From Bdellovibrionales bacterium (lineage in GTDB: Bacteria; Bdellovibrionota; UBA1018; CAIMNF01): a DNA stretch of 64,000 nucleotides. The DNA lies in contig CANNBJ010000002.1 of the NCBI GenBank assembly GCA_947502835.1, positions 186,001-250,000 on the forward strand, read 5' to 3'. Shown here piece by piece: positions 1 to 8,331 of this stretch. Position numbers and translations under genes: made by a program. A model generated the notes under the pieces. That model was not told where the DNA came from. It saw only the letters and a program-made list of their open reading frames with translations, and searched no databases. How positions within the stretch are numbered: the stretch's first letter is position 1; the number at the start of each line of letters is the position of its first letter.

Positions 1-83
1 TCCCCGCTCATCCCCAGCTGAAGGCGCATGGGCCCCGGCAACCAGACATGCACCGGACCAATCTCGATGGATTGCTGGATCAC
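1..83 (-). CDS. NuoD / group 4 hydrogenase large-subunit-like protein (5' part only)
   Basis: The window edge cuts this gene; only the first 27 codons are present. It starts at a GTG overlapping the stop of the NuoB-like gene (GTGA), with GAGG seven bases upstream. The peptide begins MIQQSIEIGPVHVWLPGPMR and continues with LQLGMSG. An early GPxH motif followed by a beta strand is how NuoD and [NiFe]-hydrogenase large subunits begin (usually GPxHP). Its position directly after a NuoB-like subunit supports the call. Nickel or quinone-site residues lie outside the window, so hydrogenase and quinone-oxidoreductase types cannot be separated. Confidence 0.6.
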   Translation of the reverse strand, partial: MIQQSIEIGPVHVWLPGPMRLQLGMSG

Positions 84-457
84 GACTGCACCTCACGAAG
101 GGAGATCACCCCATTCATGATCGCCTCCGGGCGGGGAGGGCAACCGGTAACATAAACATTCACTGGCAGCTCCCCTTCTTCTCCGCCGGGGAACAATCCT
201 CCTCCGCATGCGCAAGTTCCTACAGCCATCACATATCTCGGGAGAGGCATCGCCTCATAAAACTTGACCACCTCCCCAAGCAATAATGGATTCAACGAGC
301 CTTGGATGATCAAAAGATTCGCATCGCCATCCTGCTCGGCGGGAACGCATCCCAAACGTTCCAGGTCATATCGACTGGATTCGGTTTGGATCCAGTCATC
401 GCCACAACAGGAGATTCCCACACGGATGTATTTCAGGGTTGGCTTAAAGTGCCTCAT
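80..457 (-). CDS. NuoB-like iron-sulfur subunit (short form)
   Basis: A 125-residue homologue of the complex I subunit that carries cluster N2. Numbered from the ATG at 457, the expected ligands are all visible: tandem Cys17-Cys18 in SCCGDDW, Cys82 in GTCACGGG and Cys106 in VTGCPPRPEA. RYDLERLG is also a NuoB signature. The tandem cysteine pair is the complex I arrangement rather than the hydrogenase CxxC type. NuoB proteins are usually about 150-220 residues, so this one lacks most N-terminal and loop extensions. The start at 457 is preferred because AAGAAGG lies six bases upstream; an ATG at 463 is the alternative. It overlaps the membrane-protein gene upstream and the NuoD-like gene downstream, so the three are probably translationally coupled. 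Confidence 0.85.
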   Translation of the reverse strand: MRHFKPTLKYIRVGISCCGDDWIQTESSRYDLERLGCVPAEQDGDANLLIIQGSLNPLLLGEVVKFYEAMPLPRYVMAVGTCACGGGLFPGGEEGELPVNVYVTGCPPRPEAIMNGVISLREVQS

Positions 458-668
458 GATCATCCTTCTTCGTTGAATCTCGCGTCACGTGGAAGAACGA
501 CAAAAACACTACCATCATGACCAAAATCAAGATTAAATACGGAATGATCCGGATCCTCTCCGTGACAAAAACCGGGATGGTGACAAGCGTTGCGACCCAA
601 AGATAAACGATCACTTGTGTGAACTGTGTGGTTCTGAGTTCAAAGGGTAAAATTCGTTTCGGATCCAT
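444..668 (-). CDS. Small two-helix membrane protein upstream of NuoB-like gene
   Basis: A 74-residue protein with two predicted membrane helices, roughly residues 18-36 and 41-60, a short basic loop between them (TERIRI) and a charged C-terminal tail (DSTKKDDHEAL). I do not recognise the family. The stop overlaps the start of the NuoB-like gene, and the gene is divergent from mfd across a 40-base gap. Context suggests a membrane partner or anchor of the NuoB/NuoD-like pair, but this is inference only. No clear Shine-Dalgarno sequence precedes the ATG, which lowers confidence. Confidence 0.55.
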   Translation of the reverse strand: MDPKRILPFELRTTQFTQVIVYLWVATLVTIPVFVTERIRIIPYLILILVMMVVFLSFFHVTRDSTKKDDHEAL

Positions 669-708
669 TTGTTACGGAAAAGGCTACTGAGAATGAAAGG
701 GCGAGTCA

Positions 709-3700
709 ATGCCTCGTGGCGGCCAAGAGTTAAAATTCTCCTCTCCCCTGACACAGGCGTTTGCCGCTGTTGAGCGGGCTCGTTCAAGTGCCCGCTCGGT
801 TCAACTTCTTTGCTTCCCGAGATCGGAATGGATTGATGAGTTTCAGCAACTGCTCGAAAGCCTGACCCGTTCGGGTCGTGACGAGTCTCCTTCCGTGGAG
901 ATTTGCATTTGGAGTCCGTGGGACCATTCGCCCTATTCCCCGATCGCTTCCTCGCTGAACCCGAGGCGCGAGCGCCTCCGAACCCTCTCCTCGCTCCATC
1001 ACCGCAGGAGCCCGATCATCATTCTTGCCTCGGTGGAGGCATGGAGCTTGCCCACCATCAACCGGCGGGAATATTCCGGATCCATCCTTGATCTCATTCC
1101 GGGACAGGAGCCCGTTTCTCGGGATTCCCTGAAGAAGCGCCTCAAATCCCTCGGATACATCCCCACTGACCTTGTGGAGGAGCCGGGTCAGTTTGCATTG
1201 CGGGGTGAGATTCTCGACCTCTTCGATCCCGCATCCAATCTTCCGAATCGAGTCGAATTTTTTGATACGATTGTCGAGTCCATTCGAACCTTCCACCCGG
1301 AAACCCAGCGCACCCTCAAGGATCGCCCGGATCTGGGTATTTTGAATATTCATCCCGCGGAAGAGTTGCTTTTCCCATGGGAAAGGGGTGAGGACGTTCT
1401 GGAAAGGATCAAGGAATACGCGGACCGTTTCCAGATCTCGAGGAAAATCCGGGACCCCATCTTTGAGAGCATTCGAAGCGGCTATTTACCGGAACACCAT
1501 AGATCCTGGTTCCCCTTTGTCCACGGCTCCATTGAAAGACTCGAGCACCATTTGCCTCCAGACACGACGCGGATTCTCTTCGAACCAGAACAGTTCCCGA
1601 TTGAGCTCGAAAGATTCCTGGCCGGCTTGGAGAAAGAACGGCTCAAATACTCAAGCCCTCACTGGATCTCTCCGGATCCCGATCTTCTTTTTGCGGGAAT
1701 TTCAAACTCGGTCGCTCATCTTTTGGAAAACGCGAACCTGCTGGTTCGCGCGAGCCCCGAAGACCCCCTTTCACCCCCGCCTCTCGCTTCCGAGCAGATT
1801 CCACCGGGAAGGTTGGACATCGGGACCATACGCGAAAGATTGAGTGAGGGCTTCGGGATCTGGATCGGCTGCCGGGGATTGAGCCAACAAGAGCGAGTTC
1901 GACATCTGCTCAAGGAAGATGCATTGAATCCACTCTTCCGGATTCTCCCGCACGATTGCGGCGAATCCCTTCTTTTCCCCGAGCAAAAGCTGTTGGTTCT
2001 CTCTGAGACCTTGCTCTTCGGTTCCAGAAACACTCGAAATTCCACCCCAACGGAATCCCATCCGCGGTTTGACACCGAGGGCGAGGGACTTGAGTTCAAA
2101 CACCATGATGATCTCGCTCCGGGAGACCTTGTTGTGCATTCCATGCACGGAGTGGGGAAATATGTCGGACTCCAGGAAATCCGTTCAGGTGAAAACCACC
2201 TCGGAGAATACCTTTTGCTGGAATATGCCGGGGGAGACAAGCTTTACATTCCTGTCTACAGGCTCAACACCATTCAAAGATACGTGACTTCCGGAGCTAC
2301 CGGAACTCTTGACCGTCTGGGCACCGGACAATTCGAGAAAGCAAAACTCAAGGCGCGTGAGTCCGCAAAAAAACTCGCGATCAATCTTGTGGAAATCTAC
2401 GCCCGGCGATCCTTGGTGAAGGGGCCCAAGTTTATTGCCCGGGATGAGCACTATGACGAGTTCTGCGACTCATTCGAATTCTCCGAAACCGAGGGCCAAC
2501 TTCGGGCCACATCGGAGGTTTTATCGGATCTCGAGAAAGGAAAATTGCTGGATCGACTCGTCTGTGGTGATGTTGGTTTCGGCAAAACGGAGGTGGCGAT
2601 CCGTGCCGCTTTCCAGGCCGTTCAGAGCGGTCTTCAGGTAGCCGTGCTGGTACCCACCACACTTCTTGCATTCCAACACGAGCAATCGTTTCGTCGAAGG
2701 ATGGCGGACCTGCCCATCCGGGTGGAATCACTTTCAAGATTCAAATCAAAAAAGCAGCAATCCGATCTCGTGAAGGACCTGCAAACCGGAAGGGTGGACA
2801 TCATGATTGGAACCCACCGGCTCCTCTCAAAGGATGTTCAATGGAACCGTCTCGGTCTCCTGATTGTCGATGAGGAACACCGGTTCGGCGTGGAGCACAA
2901 AGAGAAGATCAATGCAATCCAGGCCAATACCCACACCCTCACCCTCACCGCCACTCCGATTCCCCGGACATTGAACATGGCCCTCTCGGGCCTCAAGGAC
3001 ATCAGCGTAATCAAAACACCGCCCACAAACCGGCAACCGATCAAAACCCATGTTTCGACTCTCTCACCGGAACTGATCAGATCGGCAATCGAGACCGAAC
3101 TCTCCCGCGGGGGACAGGTCTTTTATCTCTACAATCGGGTCCAATCCATTGAGGCAAAGGCGGAGGAGATCCGCAAACTCGTTCCACATGCAAAAGTCCT
3201 GGTGGCCCACGGACAGATGACTGAGACCGAAATCGAGGAAAAAATGCTCGAATTCTATCAGGGTCGGGCCCAGGTTCTTGTTTGCACAACCATCATCGAA
3301 TCGGGAATCGACATTCCAAATGCGGGCACCATCCTCATCCATCGGGCCGACAAACTGGGACTTGCACAACTGTACCAGATCAGGGGTCGGGTTGGCCGCA
3401 GTCACCGAAAGTCGTTTGCATACCTGCTGGTCGAGGAAGATCAAGCCCTGAGTCGTGAAGCACGGATGAGGCTGGATGTTCTTCAGCGTTTCGTCGAGCT
3501 GGGAAGCGGATTTCAAATCGCCTCGTACGACCTTGAAATCCGGGGCGGGGGCAATCTCCTGGGGGGTGAGCAATCCGGACACATTGCCTCTGTCGGATTG
3601 GATCTCTTCACGCAGCTCCTGGAGGAAGCTCTTTCTGAACTGAAAGGAGACGGCACAGCACTCAGGGAAGTGGCCTTTGAACCTGAAATTCAAGTGCCGG

Positions 3701-4155
3701 TTCTTTGCGAGATCAGCACAAAGACCGTTCCCGACCCGAAAATCCGCCTCTCTCTTTACCGGAAAATCTCTTCTGCGCGAACGCCGGAACAAATCGATTC
3801 CCTGACAGACGAATTCAGGGACCGTTTTGGCGAAATCCCCGCTGAGACTGACAACCTGTTCTGGCTCATCCGTTTGAAGAACCTTCTGATTCGGGTTGGC
3901 GTTGATTCTTTGTCGATCACTCAGGGGAAAAGTGTTTTTTCCGTCAGAAAAACATCACCGATCGAGATCGACTCGGTGATGAAAAAGGTCGCCGGACCGA
4001 AGGGCTACCGCGATCCGCGGGTTCAGCTCACGCCCGATTCGAAGATCGTGTTTCAGATCGGATTCGAGACCCTGCGGAGTCATGTTTTTGAACTGGAAAA
4101 CTTTCTTCAACAAATCGCCCCTAAAGCATTTGAAAAGCACTTTTCCGGCTGTTAG
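709..4155 (+). CDS. mfd: Transcription-repair coupling factor Mfd
   Basis: A 1148-residue cytoplasmic ATP-dependent translocase that removes RNA polymerase stalled at lesions and recruits UvrA. Domains in order: an N-terminal UvrB-homology region (about 1-350), a CarD-like RNA-polymerase-interaction domain beginning near 465 (GDLVVHSMHGVGKYVG), and a RecG-type translocase. The translocase has Walker A CGDVGFGKTE near 620, the DEEH box near 720, TATPIPRTLN near 750 and RGRVGRSHR near 890. A C-terminal TRCF domain follows from about 960. Length matches the family. It is the first of a same-strand run that ends with uvrA, its partner in transcription-coupled repair. An AAAGGG lies about eight bases before the ATG. 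Confidence 0.98.
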   Translation: MPRGGQELKFSSPLTQAFAAVERARSSARSVQLLCFPRSEWIDEFQQLLESLTRSGRDESPSVEICIWSPWDHSPYSPIASSLNPRRERLRTLSSLHHRRSPIIILASVEAWSLPTINRREYSGSILDLIPGQEPVSRDSLKKRLKSLGYIPTDLVEEPGQFALRGEILDLFDPASNLPNRVEFFDTIVESIRTFHPETQRTLKDRPDLGILNIHPAEELLFPWERGEDVLERIKEYADRFQISRKIRDPIFESIRSGYLPEHHRSWFPFVHGSIERLEHHLPPDTTRILFEPEQFPIELERFLAGLEKERLKYSSPHWISPDPDLLFAGISNSVAHLLENANLLVRASPEDPLSPPPLASEQIPPGRLDIGTIRERLSEGFGIWIGCRGLSQQERVRHLLKEDALNPLFRILPHDCGESLLFPEQKLLVLSETLLFGSRNTRNSTPTESHPRFDTEGEGLEFKHHDDLAPGDLVVHSMHGVGKYVGLQEIRSGENHLGEYLLLEYAGGDKLYIPVYRLNTIQRYVTSGATGTLDRLGTGQFEKAKLKARESAKKLAINLVEIYARRSLVKGPKFIARDEHYDEFCDSFEFSETEGQLRATSEVLSDLEKGKLLDRLVCGDVGFGKTEVAIRAAFQAVQSGLQVAVLVPTTLLAFQHEQSFRRRMADLPIRVESLSRFKSKKQQSDLVKDLQTGRVDIMIGTHRLLSKDVQWNRLGLLIVDEEHRFGVEHKEKINAIQANTHTLTLTATPIPRTLNMALSGLKDISVIKTPPTNRQPIKTHVSTLSPELIRSAIETELSRGGQVFYLYNRVQSIEAKAEEIRKLVPHAKVLVAHGQMTETEIEEKMLEFYQGRAQVLVCTTIIESGIDIPNAGTILIHRADKLGLAQLYQIRGRVGRSHRKSFAYLLVEEDQALSREARMRLDVLQRFVELGSGFQIASYDLEIRGGGNLLGGEQSGHIASVGLDLFTQLLEEALSELKGDGTALREVAFEPEIQVPVLCEISTKTVPDPKIRLSLYRKISSARTPEQIDSLTDEFRDRFGEIPAETDNLFWLIRLKNLLIRVGVDSLSITQGKSVFSVRKTSPIEIDSVMKKVAGPKGYRDPRVQLTPDSKIVFQIGFETLRSHVFELENFLQQIAPKAFEKHFSGC

Positions 4156-4164
4156 GATTTTCAT

Positions 4165-4986
4165 ATGAAAACACAATTTTTCCGCGTTGTTGCTGCAGGA
4201 GTACTTCTCTCCCTCAATGGTTCACTGGCGGCTACCGAGGTGGCCCGTGTGAATGACAGGGTGATTACAGTTGAAGATGTGAATTCGAAGCTTTTGGAGG
4301 CCTCGCGGGGGAATCCGATGGCGGCTCCTTCCCGCAAGCAAGTCCTGGATGATCTCATCAAGCGAGAGGCGGCCGTTCAGGAAGCGAGAAAGATGAAACT
4401 GGATCAAGATCCTCAGGTCGTTGATCGCATGAACAATGTACTCTATTACGCCCTGATTGAAAAAAAGCTGGGACCGGATTTTGACAAAATTTCATTTACC
4501 GAGTCTGAAACCAAGGGCTGGTATGAGAAGAATCCTGAAATCCGCACGAGCCACATCTTCATCTCTCTCCCTCAAGGGGTGAGTTCCGATGAGGAGGCGA
4601 AAGCCGAGAAGCGCTTGGGCGAGATTCTGTCCGAGATCAAATCGGGAAAGCGCTCCTTTGCCGAAGCGGCTCAGCAATACTCGGAAGACCCGAGTGCCCC
4701 CATGGGCGGAGATTTGGACTACCGGATGAAGGATCGACTCGATCCGGCATTCTTCAAGGCTGCGGTAAAGCTCGGAAAGGTGGGTGACATCGCCGGCCCT
4801 GTGCGAACGCCTTTTGGATACCACCTTGTGCGCTTGACCGGCAAGAGATCCTGGCTGGAAGCGGACCGCGCCCGCGTAAAGCGGCTCATCCTCGAAGAAA
4901 AACGACAGGACCTGGTCACCAGATTTCTCAACGATTTACGTCAAAAGGCCAAGGTTTCAACCAACGAGAAAGCCCTGAAGGACTGA
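4165..4986 (+). CDS. Periplasmic parvulin-type peptidylprolyl isomerase (first of two)
   Basis: A 273-residue exported protein. The N-terminus (MKTQFFRVVAAGVLLSLNGS, then LAATEVA) is a signal peptide. A SurA-like N-terminal region follows (VARVNDRVITVEDVNSKL), then one PpiC/rotamase domain from about 128 to 225. That domain contains TSHIFIS, the FAEAAQQYSED element, GGDLDY and the closing GYHLVRL. SurA of enteric bacteria has two parvulin domains; this protein has one. The role is probably folding of outer-membrane or periplasmic proteins. It starts nine bases after mfd with AGGA seven bases before the ATG, so it is likely in the same transcript. Lipidation was considered, but there is no lipobox cysteine. 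Confidence 0.9.
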   Translation: MKTQFFRVVAAGVLLSLNGSLAATEVARVNDRVITVEDVNSKLLEASRGNPMAAPSRKQVLDDLIKREAAVQEARKMKLDQDPQVVDRMNNVLYYALIEKKLGPDFDKISFTESETKGWYEKNPEIRTSHIFISLPQGVSSDEEAKAEKRLGEILSEIKSGKRSFAEAAQQYSEDPSAPMGGDLDYRMKDRLDPAFFKAAVKLGKVGDIAGPVRTPFGYHLVRLTGKRSWLEADRARVKRLILEEKRQDLVTRFLNDLRQKAKVSTNEKALKD

Positions 4987-5045
4987 CGGTTCCGCCTCGA
5001 TTAAACATTGGAATGACAACGTTTTTGTGAGAAATCTTGGGAGTG

Positions 5046-6002
5046 ATGAACTTCCGGGATTTCTCATTTCTTTTCACCGCCCTTCTTGCGGGTACGATTG
5101 CGCGTGCCGAATTGGTGGATCGCCTTGAGGCGATCGTCAACAAGGCTCCAATCTTCAAATCCGACATTGAACGATTCCGGTCCACGGTTCCTCTTCGGGC
5201 CAAGGTGGATCCGCTTTTTGCAAATGAACCCCTCTCAAAAAAAATGAAGGCCACGGACGGGGAAGTCCTCGAGTTCCTGATCGATGAAGCCATCATCCTC
5301 GACAAGTTCCCGGTCTCGGACAATGAAGTGGAGCAGGAGATCAACGGCATTCAGAACAATCTGAAAATTGACCGCGATACACTGAAGGGCGCCATTCTCC
5401 GGGAGGGATTCAAGTTCGAGGACTACGTAAAGATGATGCGCGTATCCGTGGCAAAGAGGCAACTTGTGGATCGGGAGATCCGGAACAAGGCTGCCGTTTC
5501 GGACGATGATGTGAGGGCAGAGTACAATCGAACCCGTTCCGGCTCCAAGTCCTTCCGCGGCTCGTTTCAATTGCATTTGATCAGGATCTCAAAAGCCAAC
5601 TACAAATCCATCGCAGCAGCGAAGGAGGAAGCGACAAAGGCTTTGGATTCCTTGAATCGGGGTGCAAGCTTTGCGGATGTCGCAAAATCGGTGAGTGATG
5701 ACGCTTCCCATGAGAGCGGAGGGGATCTCGGATTTCTTTCCTATTCTGAAATGTCGCCTATCCTTCAAAAAGAGGTTCAAAAACTTGGTCCCGAAAAAAG
5801 GAGTGGTCTCCTGGAAGACAAGTCATCCTTTCTTATCGTCAAAGTAGGGGAGGTTCGTGCGGATGGGGATGCCGCATTTGAGAGGGAAAAAGATGTGATT
5901 CGCGGCCGGTTGATGGAAAGCGAGTTTCAACACCAGGTCCGGATCTGGCTTGACCGCGAGCGGGGTCAAAACTTCGTAAAGGTGAATTCGATCCAAAAAT
6001 GA
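5046..6002 (+). CDS. SurA-like periplasmic chaperone / peptidylprolyl isomerase (second of two)
   Basis: A 318-residue exported protein with signal peptide (residues about 1-22), a SurA N-terminal domain (VDRLEAIVNKAPIFKSDIER) and one parvulin domain (about 170-270) with FADVAKSVSDDASHESGGDLGF. It is related to but clearly different from the isomerase just upstream. The ATG at 5046 is chosen. An in-frame TTG at 5037 is also possible, because GGGAG ends only two bases before the ATG. The stop overlaps the ATG of pdxA by four bases. The combination of a SurA-type gene followed by pdxA is also seen in enteric bacteria (surA-pdxA), which supports the SurA reading. Confidence 0.9.
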   Translation: MNFRDFSFLFTALLAGTIARAELVDRLEAIVNKAPIFKSDIERFRSTVPLRAKVDPLFANEPLSKKMKATDGEVLEFLIDEAIILDKFPVSDNEVEQEINGIQNNLKIDRDTLKGAILREGFKFEDYVKMMRVSVAKRQLVDREIRNKAAVSDDDVRAEYNRTRSGSKSFRGSFQLHLIRISKANYKSIAAAKEEATKALDSLNRGASFADVAKSVSDDASHESGGDLGFLSYSEMSPILQKEVQKLGPEKRSGLLEDKSSFLIVKVGEVRADGDAAFEREKDVIRGRLMESEFQHQVRIWLDRERGQNFVKVNSIQK

Positions 6003-6943
6003 ATCGCTTTGAACTCGCAATCACACCCGGCGACCCGGAAGGCATCGGTCCCGAAGTCACCGCAAAAGCACTATTGAAGCTTGAGAAGGCGTTGCGTCCC
6101 GTCTCGGTGAGCATTTTTGGCTCGAAGGACGCATTCAAGCGAGAAAAGGCCTTTCTACGCAAAACGACCGCCTCTTTCATCGAGCCCCCGGCCCGATCCT
6201 CCCCCGGATATCAATCGGGTTGGGCCATTCAAGCAGCTACACAGTTTGTTATGTCGGGAAACCCGCGCCGGGCGCTTGTCACCGGACCCATCAGCAAAGA
6301 ACGTCTGACATCGGCGGGCTTCAAGTATGCAGGGCATACCGAATTTCTGGCCGACCTCACGGGTGCCAATGCGGTCACGATGATGCTTTCAAATGAACTC
6401 TTCAGGGTGGCCTTGGTGACGAATCACTGCCCACTCAAGGATGTCAGCGCAAGGATCACCCGACACTCCCTTGAAAGAACCCTTCAACATTCGCTGAACC
6501 ACTGCAGAACGGACCTTGGCAAAAAGAATCCGAAGATAGCGGTGCTGAGCCTGAACCCGCACGCAGGAGAGGGCGGACTTCTCGGTCTTGAGGAGAAAGA
6601 GATCATCATTCCAACCCTCAAGGGTTTCATGGCAAAGAACAAGGGAGTCCAAGTGAATGGACCCTTCCCTGCGGATTCTTTTTTTGCCCTGGAGGCCTTG
6701 CGTTCATCCGCTAAGCGACACGACATCATCATCGCCCAATACCACGACCAAGGATTGATTCCGGTCAAGCTGAGTGATTTTTCATGCAGCATGAACATGA
6801 CCTTGGGTTTACCGATCATTCGGACCTCGGTCGACCATGGTACGGCATTCGACCTTGCCGGAAAAGACCGTGCGGATCCGGGCAGCATGATCTATGCCAT
6901 TGAGAAGTCCCTCTATTTTTTAAAGAACAGGAGAAGAAAATGA
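5999..6943 (+). CDS. pdxA: 4-hydroxythreonine-4-phosphate dehydrogenase PdxA
   Basis: Cytoplasmic enzyme of the DXP-dependent pyridoxal phosphate pathway; it oxidises 4-phosphohydroxythreonine with NAD(P). It has 314 residues, within the usual 310-340. The family's opening motif TPGDPEGIGPE is at residues 8-18. The three metal-binding histidine regions are visible: GHTEFLADLTG near 112, YHDQGLIPVKL near 249 and DHGTAFDLAG near 279. It overlaps the SurA-like gene upstream and the mutase downstream by four bases each (ATGA), so it is translationally coupled on both sides. Confidence 0.96.
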   Translation: MNRFELAITPGDPEGIGPEVTAKALLKLEKALRPVSVSIFGSKDAFKREKAFLRKTTASFIEPPARSSPGYQSGWAIQAATQFVMSGNPRRALVTGPISKERLTSAGFKYAGHTEFLADLTGANAVTMMLSNELFRVALVTNHCPLKDVSARITRHSLERTLQHSLNHCRTDLGKKNPKIAVLSLNPHAGEGGLLGLEEKEIIIPTLKGFMAKNKGVQVNGPFPADSFFALEALRSSAKRHDIIIAQYHDQGLIPVKLSDFSCSMNMTLGLPIIRTSVDHGTAFDLAGKDRADPGSMIYAIEKSLYFLKNRRRK

Positions 6944-8331
6944 ACCCTACGATTTTCCGCGAGTATGACATCCGAGGAATCGCCGGATCCGATTTGTCCG
7001 CCGATTTTGCCAGAAAACTGGGCCAAACCTATGCTGAATGGGCCATCGGGAAAACCGGCAGGGAAAACCTTACGATCTCCGTAGGGCGCGACTGTCGATT
7101 GACAAGTGATGAATACGCAAACGCATTGATTTCAGGTTTGCGCACCTCCGGAATGAATGTATTGGATTTGGGGGTTTGTCCGACACCGCTCACTTACTTT
7201 TCAGTTCACCATTACCATACCGATGGTGCCATCATGATTACCGGCTCCCACAATCCGGCAGAATACAATGGCTTCAAAATCGGTCTCGGGAAAGACACCC
7301 TTCACGGCGAACAGATCCAGGAACTGAAAGCCGTCATGCTCAAGGGAGCTTTCGGAAGGCGTCCTGAAGGAACCCTCCGAACAGTCTCCATCATTCCCGA
7401 GTACCTCACCTATGTCAGTGAACAGATCAAACCATCCAGGAAGCTTCGGGTGGTCCTGGATGCAGGAAATGGCACTGCATCCAACGTGGCCCCCGAACTC
7501 TTCAAACTTCTCGGGGCCGAAGTCATTCCGCTTTACTGCGAACTCGATGGCCGTTTTCCGAATCACCACCCCGATCCAACAGTCCCTGCAAACCTCAAAG
7601 CACTGATCGCGGCCGTGCGTGAACACAAAGCGGACTTTGGCGTCGGGTATGACGGGGATTCCGACCGGATCGGGGCCGTGGATGAAAAGGGCAGGATCAT
7701 CTACGGAGACGAACTCATGGTGATTTTTTCCCGCGAGGTCCTGAAGACGCACCCCGGGGCCACCATCATTTCCGAGGTGAAGTCGAGCCAGAGGCTGTAT
7801 CAGGACATTTCAAGGCACGGCGGTAACGGAATCATGTGGAAAACCGGTCATTCCCTCATCAAATCCAAGATGAAAGAGACCAAGGCGGCTCTGGCAGGCG
7901 AAATGTCGGGGCACATTTTTTTCGCCGATCGCTGGTTTGGCTTCGATGATGCGATTTATTCATCCGCCCGCCTCTACGAGATCGTTTGCTGGAGCAAATC
8001 CCTGTCATCCCTCCTTTCGGATCTGAAGCCCGCGGTAAACACCCCGGAAATCCGGATCGACTGCGAGGAGGACAAGAAATTCGCCCTCATCAGTGAGGCT
8101 GCCAAGCTGCTGATGGATCCGGGAGCAACCTTGACCACCATTGATGGACTCAGGGTCGACTTTGAGGATCACTGGGGATTGATCAGGGCTTCCAACACCC
8201 AGCCCGTGATTGTCATGAGATTTGAGGCACAAAACGACACCAAACTGAACGAAATTCGCAAAAAATTCGAAGCGGCACTCAATTCAGCTGCACAGAAACT
8301 GGGTCATGGTCCATTCAAATACGGGCACTGA
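6940..8331 (+). CDS. Phosphomannomutase / phosphoglucomutase (alpha-D-phosphohexomutase)
   Basis: A 463-residue cytoplasmic enzyme interconverting hexose 1- and 6-phosphates for polysaccharide and LPS precursors. All four family loops are present: the phosphoserine loop TGSHNPAEYNGFK near 101, the metal loop DGDSDRIG near 237, the sugar-binding loop GEMSGH near 321 and the phosphate-binding loop RASNTQPVIVMRFEA near 417. FREYDIRG at the N-terminus and GEMSGH place it with the PMM/PGM (AlgC/ManB) group rather than GlmM. Substrate preference cannot be fixed from sequence. It overlaps pdxA by four bases and uvrA by 26. Confidence 0.94.
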   Translation: MNPTIFREYDIRGIAGSDLSADFARKLGQTYAEWAIGKTGRENLTISVGRDCRLTSDEYANALISGLRTSGMNVLDLGVCPTPLTYFSVHHYHTDGAIMITGSHNPAEYNGFKIGLGKDTLHGEQIQELKAVMLKGAFGRRPEGTLRTVSIIPEYLTYVSEQIKPSRKLRVVLDAGNGTASNVAPELFKLLGAEVIPLYCELDGRFPNHHPDPTVPANLKALIAAVREHKADFGVGYDGDSDRIGAVDEKGRIIYGDELMVIFSREVLKTHPGATIISEVKSSQRLYQDISRHGGNGIMWKTGHSLIKSKMKETKAALAGEMSGHIFFADRWFGFDDAIYSSARLYEIVCWSKSLSSLLSDLKPAVNTPEIRIDCEEDKKFALISEAAKLLMDPGATLTTIDGLRVDFEDHWGLIRASNTQPVIVMRFEAQNDTKLNEIRKKFEAALNSAAQKLGHGPFKYGH

